Assembly: GCA_038501195.1 (NCBI GenBank) | Contig: JBBPUQ010000002.1 | Coordinates: forward strand, 1,488,001-1,552,000 | Source of the DNA: Nemania diffusa | Lineage: Eukaryota > Ascomycota > Sordariomycetes > Xylariales > Xylariaceae | DNA length: 64,000 bases | Direction of reading: 5' to 3' | In this document: positions 59,306 through 64,000 of the stretch, piece after piece | Layout of the letters: each line of letters begins with the position of its first letter | How positions within the stretch are numbered: the first letter of the stretch is position 1 | The notes under the pieces: generated by a model | Told to the model about the DNA's origin: nothing | Database searches by the model: none | The model's input: only the letters and a program-made list of their open reading frames with translations | Made by a program: the position numbers and the translations under genes

Positions 59306-61274
59306 CTATTCCTTCTTGGGAACATACTTCTCCATCGCGTCGACGAAACTCTTGACCTCATCCACTGTAGTGATTGTAACAGCATTAGTCTACTAGCTAC
59401 CAAGGCACGTATTCATTACCCAATAAAGAAACAGAGAGGAAATAAAGACGGAAGACGGGGAAAACTTACGCGAATTATAATGCGCCATACTAACCCTCAC
59501 AATCCCATCCCCATCAAGCCCGAGCAGCTCGTGCACCAGGCGCTCGGAGTAGAACGCGCCCCAGCGGAAGCCAATATTAGTAGCGGCCTCGACGGCCTCG
59601 ACGACGGCCCGCGGCGCCCAGCCGGCGACGCGGAAGCTCACGGTCGAGACCCGGGCCGCCGAGGCGGCGCCGACCGACCCGTAGATGGTGATGTCGGGGC
59701 GCGAGGTCAGGTAGGCGAGCAGCGTCGTCTGCAGCGCCTCCTCGTGCGCGATCTTGGTGGCCCAGGCGGAGGGCGCGGTGAGGTAGGTCACTGCCGCTGG
59801 GATGCTGTGGAGGAGCTCGTAGCTTGCGCCTGCTAGGCCGACTTTGTGAGGGGGTGTTAGTGGATGGGTGTGTGGTGGCGTTAATGGTTGTGTTGTGAGA
59901 GTTAGTATATGGGTGATAATGCGGCTCTTATGGGTATGAAAAGGGGTTTAGACGATCCTGTAAGGTATCAACCATAGATTTGGGATCCCCATCTCGCTCT
60001 CCTCCCTTTCAACTTCTCGCCGTCGTCACTGTCTTCTTCCTGCATTTACTTTTCCTTCACTTGACCTCTCTCGCGTATATACTAAGAGGAGACATGGACC
60101 AAAAAATGGCAATAGAAAGGAAGAACCGCATAAAAAAAGAAAAAAAAAGAAACTAAACTCACTCTTCTCCTCCAACGTAACCCCCTTTTTGAAAAAGTGC
60201 CCTAGGGACCGCATCTTCCCCTGCGCCCGCGGCCCCGCGTACACCATGGCGACGTGCGGCCCGTAGACCTTGTACCAGGAGAACGCATAGACATCGACGC
60301 CGAGGGCCCGCACGTCAACGGGCCGGTGCGGCGCGCACGACACGCCGTCGACGACAAGCAGTGCCTCCGGCGCCGGGCCCGCGCGCACGGCGGCGGCGAT
60401 CTCGGCGATGGGGTGGATGGTGCCCAGGATGTTGCTCGCGTGCGTGCAGGTGACCAGGCGCGTGCGCGGCGAGAGGAGGGGGGCGAGGTTCGACGGGGTG
60501 AGTTGGGGGTTTAGGTGCGTCGTGGTGGTGGCGGCGGGGTCAGGGGATGAGGATGGGGGCGTGAGGGAGGGCGTCCACCACTTCAGCACGAGCTTCTGCC
60601 GCGACGCGAGGTCCACCCATGGCGCGATGTTGGCTTCGTGGTCGATGCTCGACACGACTATCTCGTCGCCCTCGGCGAAGTCGAGCGCGAAGGAGACGTT
60701 GCGGAGGAGTTGCGTCGTCGAGGGGCCGAAGACTGCGAGGATTGGTTAGGAGGGCTGGGTCTTCGGCTACATTGTATGCATGCACAGGGGAAAAATCCGG
60801 GAAAGTTGTAAACTCTAAACAGCCCCCGTCTGGAGATGGTAAGGGGGAATGAATATGATAGGATAGGGAAGAGGATATGTATACGCAAGTGAGCTGAGTT
60901 CGCGGAATAGAAAACCGCTGTGCCAGCCGTACCTATCTCAGACTCCTCGGCATTGACATATCGCGCGCCGGCGGCAAAGCCCGCGCCATACCGCTCGGTT
61001 GACAGCTTGCCCGTCTTATACGTCGCGCCTAGCTGGACGTTGGTTCGGGAGAGGTAATCGCGGATCCTGCGAGTTACACCGCCCTCCGGCATGGGTTAGC
61101 CGCTTGCCCGTGCTATGCATCTCAACATCTAATTTTTTTTTCTGGGCGCCGTTGCACTCACGCCTCGATGACGGTGCCCAGCGTTTGGCTGCCGCCGGCA
61201 TTGTCGAAGAAGACTTGGTCTTCCGCGAGTGCGGGGAACTGAGACCGTACAGTCTCGATGTCGAAATTACTCAT
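59306..61274 (-). CDS. PLP-dependent class V aminotransferase, cysteine-desulfurase-like (VC1184-type)
   Basis: Five exons (61274-61162, 61066-60933, 60732-60163, 59841-59470, 59364-59306) give 415 residues. The start MSNFDIETVRSQFPALAEDQ, FFDNAGGSQTLGTVIEAIRD and TNVQLGATYKTGKLSTE, then VFGPSTTQLLRNVSFAL and SSIDHEANIAPW follow class V PLP enzymes. THASNILGTIHPIAEIA and VVDGVSCAPHRPVDV supply cofactor contacts (Asp, His), and YAFSWYKVYGPHVAMVYAG holds the Lys expected to bind PLP. Where true SufS-type desulfurases carry the catalytic Cys (RxGHHC), this protein reads FRWGAFYSERL, so Cys-based desulfuration is doubtful. The VC1184-like subfamily is the best fit from memory. The substrate is unknown. 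Intron 3 is long (321 nt) with an AAG acceptor. No targeting peptide is evident, so it is probably cytosolic. Confidence 0.85.
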
Positions 61275-62189
61275 GGCGGATAAGCTAATTCTTGCTACTG
61301 GTCTTAAATCAGGTGTGTAGAGTTTTTATACAGAGTTGATGTATAGATACTTGTGTGTATATATATTTATGTGGATGGAGAGGGGCAGATCTATGTGGTT
61401 GATACAGACTAATTAACCGCTCGGGTCTCTGGAGGTTCTCCTTGGGCATACATGCACTAGAATGGCCCCTCTCGACCAAGAAAGTACAATATCTTCCTAG
61501 ACTACTCTTGGTATCAGGCACAGTAATATGCTGTTGAATATTTGCATGCTTGGTTTCATGGAGTCTACACAGGAGGAGCCTATATATGGTGTCGTGTATG
61601 CACTTCGGGTAGTAGTTCGGGGTAGGCGCTTCGCCCCTCGTTGACCCAAGTGCTTTAGAATAGACGACTGGCTCTCCATGCTCCGCCTCTTTGAGACTGT
61701 TATTCCTTAAAAAGAAGGTGTTGTGTGGGGGGCGGGTTTAGCGTTATGTCACTGCATATAGGGGCAGGAGAATTTGGGTCGTTCATACGTATCACCTAGT
61801 TTAAATAGTGATATTTGAAGATGAGCTATCATATATTGTAAGACGCAAATAGCCCTTAATGTGAATCATGACCATGATGTATATAGACATCGTATCACGT
61901 CTATTAGTCTAGGTTGTTGAACATGACAACTGTGTTTTTTGTTAATCCGAAGGGCTATAAAAATCGGTACGGGATAGACACAGAGGTCGGACTGCGAGAT
62001 GGAACGCTGAGGGTGTACCAAACTCTTTTTTTTTAATATGCCAAATTAGACCTTAAGAACTATCATGGAATCGTGGGCCGTAACTAAATATGGGGGTATC
62101 GTATAAGTACATAGGTATATGAATGGAATGTCCTGGATGTACAGATATCTCTACAATATCTTACGTATTACCAAACGTGGCGTTTCCTC
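61275..62189. promoter_or_regulatory. Upstream region of the aminotransferase gene
   Basis: About 0.9 kb between two minus-strand genes, holding the aminotransferase promoter and the 3' region of the glycosyltransferase gene. The 60-70-codon frames at 61309-61679 have no features. Confidence 0.45.
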
Positions 62190-63659
62190 CTATTTAGTGA
62201 TCCAAACGTCATGAACCTTCTCACAGAACTCATCCAACCAGTACATATAACCCGGGATCCTATCCATAATCCAACCGGAGCGGACGATATCGTCGTCTTC
62301 CCCCGTCGTCGTAGCCTCCTTGACGCACTTCCCGGCGGCGTTAGAGTACTCGAGGCATTGCGTGTCCGCGGCATGCCCTAGCCGTAACTCGTCCGAGACG
62401 GAGCATTTCCCCGGGACGAAGGAAAACTGTATGCACCTGGGCTGCTGCTCGCACGTGGCCTGGCACATCTCGAACGAGGCGTGGGCGTTCTGCTCCACGA
62501 GAGACAAATTGTCTATGTCGTTTTGCGAGAGCTTCGCGAGCGCCTCGTCGCTGTACTCGTTCCCGATGGACATGTTGTCCCACGCCGTACGCTCCGCTCG
62601 AAGCCGGTGTCGCACCAGGTTGTTGAAGATGTCGCGGAAGCGGAGGGGAGCCCCGGTTGGGTTTCTGCGATACCAGGTCTGCTCGAACTGCCACAGCGTC
62701 GTGATCTCCTCGGCGTTCATGTGGTGGAAGGTCGTGGCGGCGTAGCACCAGGCTTGTCTCTCGAGCTTTTCGACGGACCAGTCGATGGCGGTCAGGCTGT
62801 CTCCTTGCAGATGCGGATAGGCCCAGAACATATCGACTCCGACATCTTTCATCGCCTTTCCTAAGATCATATCCCCAGCCCACCCCTTTAGTGTCGCTTG
62901 CTCGATTTCATTTTTCTTTTCTCTCCAGTGTTTCGAGACCTTTTCCATCGCGGGCTTAGAGACCACAAAACCAGATCCGCCATGAGCGAAGAGAACTGCA
63001 CTCGCATACATGTGCTTTCCTAAATACCATGGCTTGCTGGAGTCGAAGTGGCGTAGGTACTCGAGCAGATTTGTCCACATCATGTACGTGTCTGGCTCAA
63101 TGAATACGAACCACTTCGCCTTAGGTCTCTCCTGTAACGCTCGGTCTACCATGGGAAGAAACTTCCACTTGTCGAGCTTCCAGCCGGGATTATCCAACGC
63201 GCCCGACGGACCACTTCCAAACGTGGTCTCATAGTCTAGCCCCTCGCGTCCCCTTGTGCGAAGGCGATCATATAACTCGAACTCCGGGGCCATCTTCTTT
63301 ATCGTCTCGTTCACTTCGTTGAGCACGTCGTGAACCTGGTGACCATCTACAATCTCGTCCATGTCCGAGTAGATGATGAAATCTGGGACACATGTGAGGA
63401 TGGTCTTGAAGTGGACGGGGAGCTTCTCTTGGGCCTCGGTGGCTCCCGTCCGAATAACGACGAAAATATCCTTCAGTAACGGCGACTGGGGGCACACGAC
63501 GCCATCTTCCTTGGCCTTGTCCGAAACAACGACTGAGGTGTTCTTTGCTGGTATTGACGAAGTCGGCCACAGGTAAATACATACCGTTATTGTTATTACA
63601 GAGAGGAGTAGCGCAGGCCGTAGCCTGCGTAGTCTGGATCTTGACGATTTAAAAACCAT
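62190..63659 (-). CDS. GT31-like (fringe-type) glycosyltransferase with C-terminal Cys-rich domain
   Basis: A single exon of 489 residues from the ATG at 63659; the frame is open upstream to 63725 but only from a GTG. The basic N-terminus (MVFKSSRSRLRRLR) followed by ALLLSVITITVCIYLW is a type II signal anchor, so the enzyme is probably a Golgi luminal protein. The catalytic part has FIIYSDMDEIVDGHQVHDVL, AKWFVFIEPDTYMMWTNLLE, KPWYLGKHMYASAVLFAHGG and SGFVVSKPAME, the order seen in fringe/core-1 galactosyltransferases of GT31; the family metal-binding DDD is here EPD. A later segment AGDMILGKAMKDVGVDMFWA fits the following acceptor-side region. The C-terminal 100 residues contain several Cys in a PAN/Apple-like pattern (FEMCQATCEQQPRCIQFSF). 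Donor and acceptor sugars cannot be read from sequence. Confidence 0.8.
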   Translation of the reverse strand: MVFKSSRSRLRRLRPALLLSVITITVCIYLWPTSSIPAKNTSVVVSDKAKEDGVVCPQSPLLKDIFVVIRTGATEAQEKLPVHFKTILTCVPDFIIYSDMDEIVDGHQVHDVLNEVNETIKKMAPEFELYDRLRTRGREGLDYETTFGSGPSGALDNPGWKLDKWKFLPMVDRALQERPKAKWFVFIEPDTYMMWTNLLEYLRHFDSSKPWYLGKHMYASAVLFAHGGSGFVVSKPAMEKVSKHWREKKNEIEQATLKGWAGDMILGKAMKDVGVDMFWAYPHLQGDSLTAIDWSVEKLERQAWCYAATTFHHMNAEEITTLWQFEQTWYRRNPTGAPLRFRDIFNNLVRHRLRAERTAWDNMSIGNEYSDEALAKLSQNDIDNLSLVEQNAHASFEMCQATCEQQPRCIQFSFVPGKCSVSDELRLGHAADTQCLEYSNAAGKCVKEATTTGEDDDIVRSGWIMDRIPGYMYWLDEFCEKVHDVWITK

Positions 63660-64000
63660 CTTGCTCACTTCCCCAGACTTTCTGGCCGAGCGAAGTGGAA
63701 TATGCTGTATATATATGTATAACACATAGAACAGTAGTAGTGATTCGATACGAGCTGTGAAATTTGTGAGGCGGTAGGATCCAGGCTGTCATGGATTAAA
63801 CTCGCGTTTCGCGACGGCTCCCTGAACGCTTCACATTAGCCAACCCGTGGCATGGCCGGTTGCTACCGCAGAGCGCCTTTTGTTGAAAATGAGGCGATAG
63901 AGACCAGCAAAAGCTATCCTTCTTCTCTTCAACAAGAGACGTAATCCCCATCACATCATGAAAAGATAGATAGTCCCATCTATCTAGTGCAGAGGTGGAT
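63660..64000. promoter_or_regulatory. Upstream region of the glycosyltransferase gene
   Basis: 341 bp to the window edge, presumably promoter and leader. A TATATATATG stretch at 63706-63717 lies about 50-60 bp upstream of the start codon. Nothing else is seen. Confidence 0.4.

Noticed and set aside
62341..62883. 180-codon frame inside the glycosyltransferase gene
   Set aside because: GC-rich out-of-frame shadow with Arg-rich low-quality translation.
1..64000. CRISPR arrays, bacterial insertion sequences, replication origins
   Set aside because: Nothing of the kind was seen; the 12-bp arrays at 48 kb lack spacers and lie within a transposon.

Overview
The window looks like chromosomal DNA of a filamentous ascomycete, most likely a Sordariomycete. 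Genes carry short GT...AG introns (about 45-130 nt, a few longer) with CTGAC/CTAAC-like branch sites. The recognisable proteins are fungal: a Rim15 kinase, a Nsr1-type nucleolin, the complex I 12-kDa subunit, mL54, eIF3d, and a HeLo-type protein. Intergenic DNA is rich in TACCTA/TAGGTA strings. I see no bacterial operons, CRISPR array, rRNA or convincing tRNA. Exon structures were worked out by eye from splice signals and frame continuity; every joined CDS given is an exact multiple of three.

Layout: 1-2.7 kb, no gene. 2.7-16.1 kb, dense housekeeping block: an F-box/beta-propeller protein ending in a CaaX box (+), a TAF3-like histone-fold protein (-), TAF7 (+), mitochondrial ribosomal protein mL54 (-), complex I 12-kDa subunit (-) and nucleolin Nsr1 (+). 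17.9-23.7 kb, accessory segment: a head-to-head pair (an unrecognised helical protein and a HeLo plus pseudokinase-like protein, candidate regulated-cell-death/allorecognition genes), a small doubtful gene and a decayed inverted-repeat element. 23.7-31.8 kb: a large multipass membrane protein, a secreted sulfotransferase-like relic and a disordered single-pass protein. 33.7-39.4 kb: the 1874-residue PAS/kinase/receiver protein Rim15. 39.4-50.4 kb: an 11-kb stretch without a supportable gene, holding a fresh inverted-repeat element with intact 8-bp target duplications. 50.4-64 kb: a Yap-like bZIP regulator with upstream ORFs, eIF3d, ribulose-phosphate 3-epimerase, a PLP class V aminotransferase and a GT31-like glycosyltransferase.

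The housekeeping genes serve core processes: transcription initiation (two TFIID subunits side by side), mitochondrial translation and respiration, rRNA processing, translation initiation, pentose phosphate pathway and nutrient/quiescence signalling. The most interesting signals are (1) a 95-codon open extension in the same frame directly after the TAG stop of TAF7, a pattern compatible with the stop-loss A-to-I editing known from Sordariomycete fruiting bodies; (2) the divergent HeLo-pseudokinase pair, whose layout resembles a minimal MLKL-like death module; (3) two copies of one MITE-like family, one carrying perfect 51-bp terminal inverted repeats, an 8-bp target duplication and two internal 12-bp minisatellites; (4) an F-box protein with a farnesylation-type C-terminus; (5) a Glu at the phospho-acceptor position of the Rim15 receiver domain.
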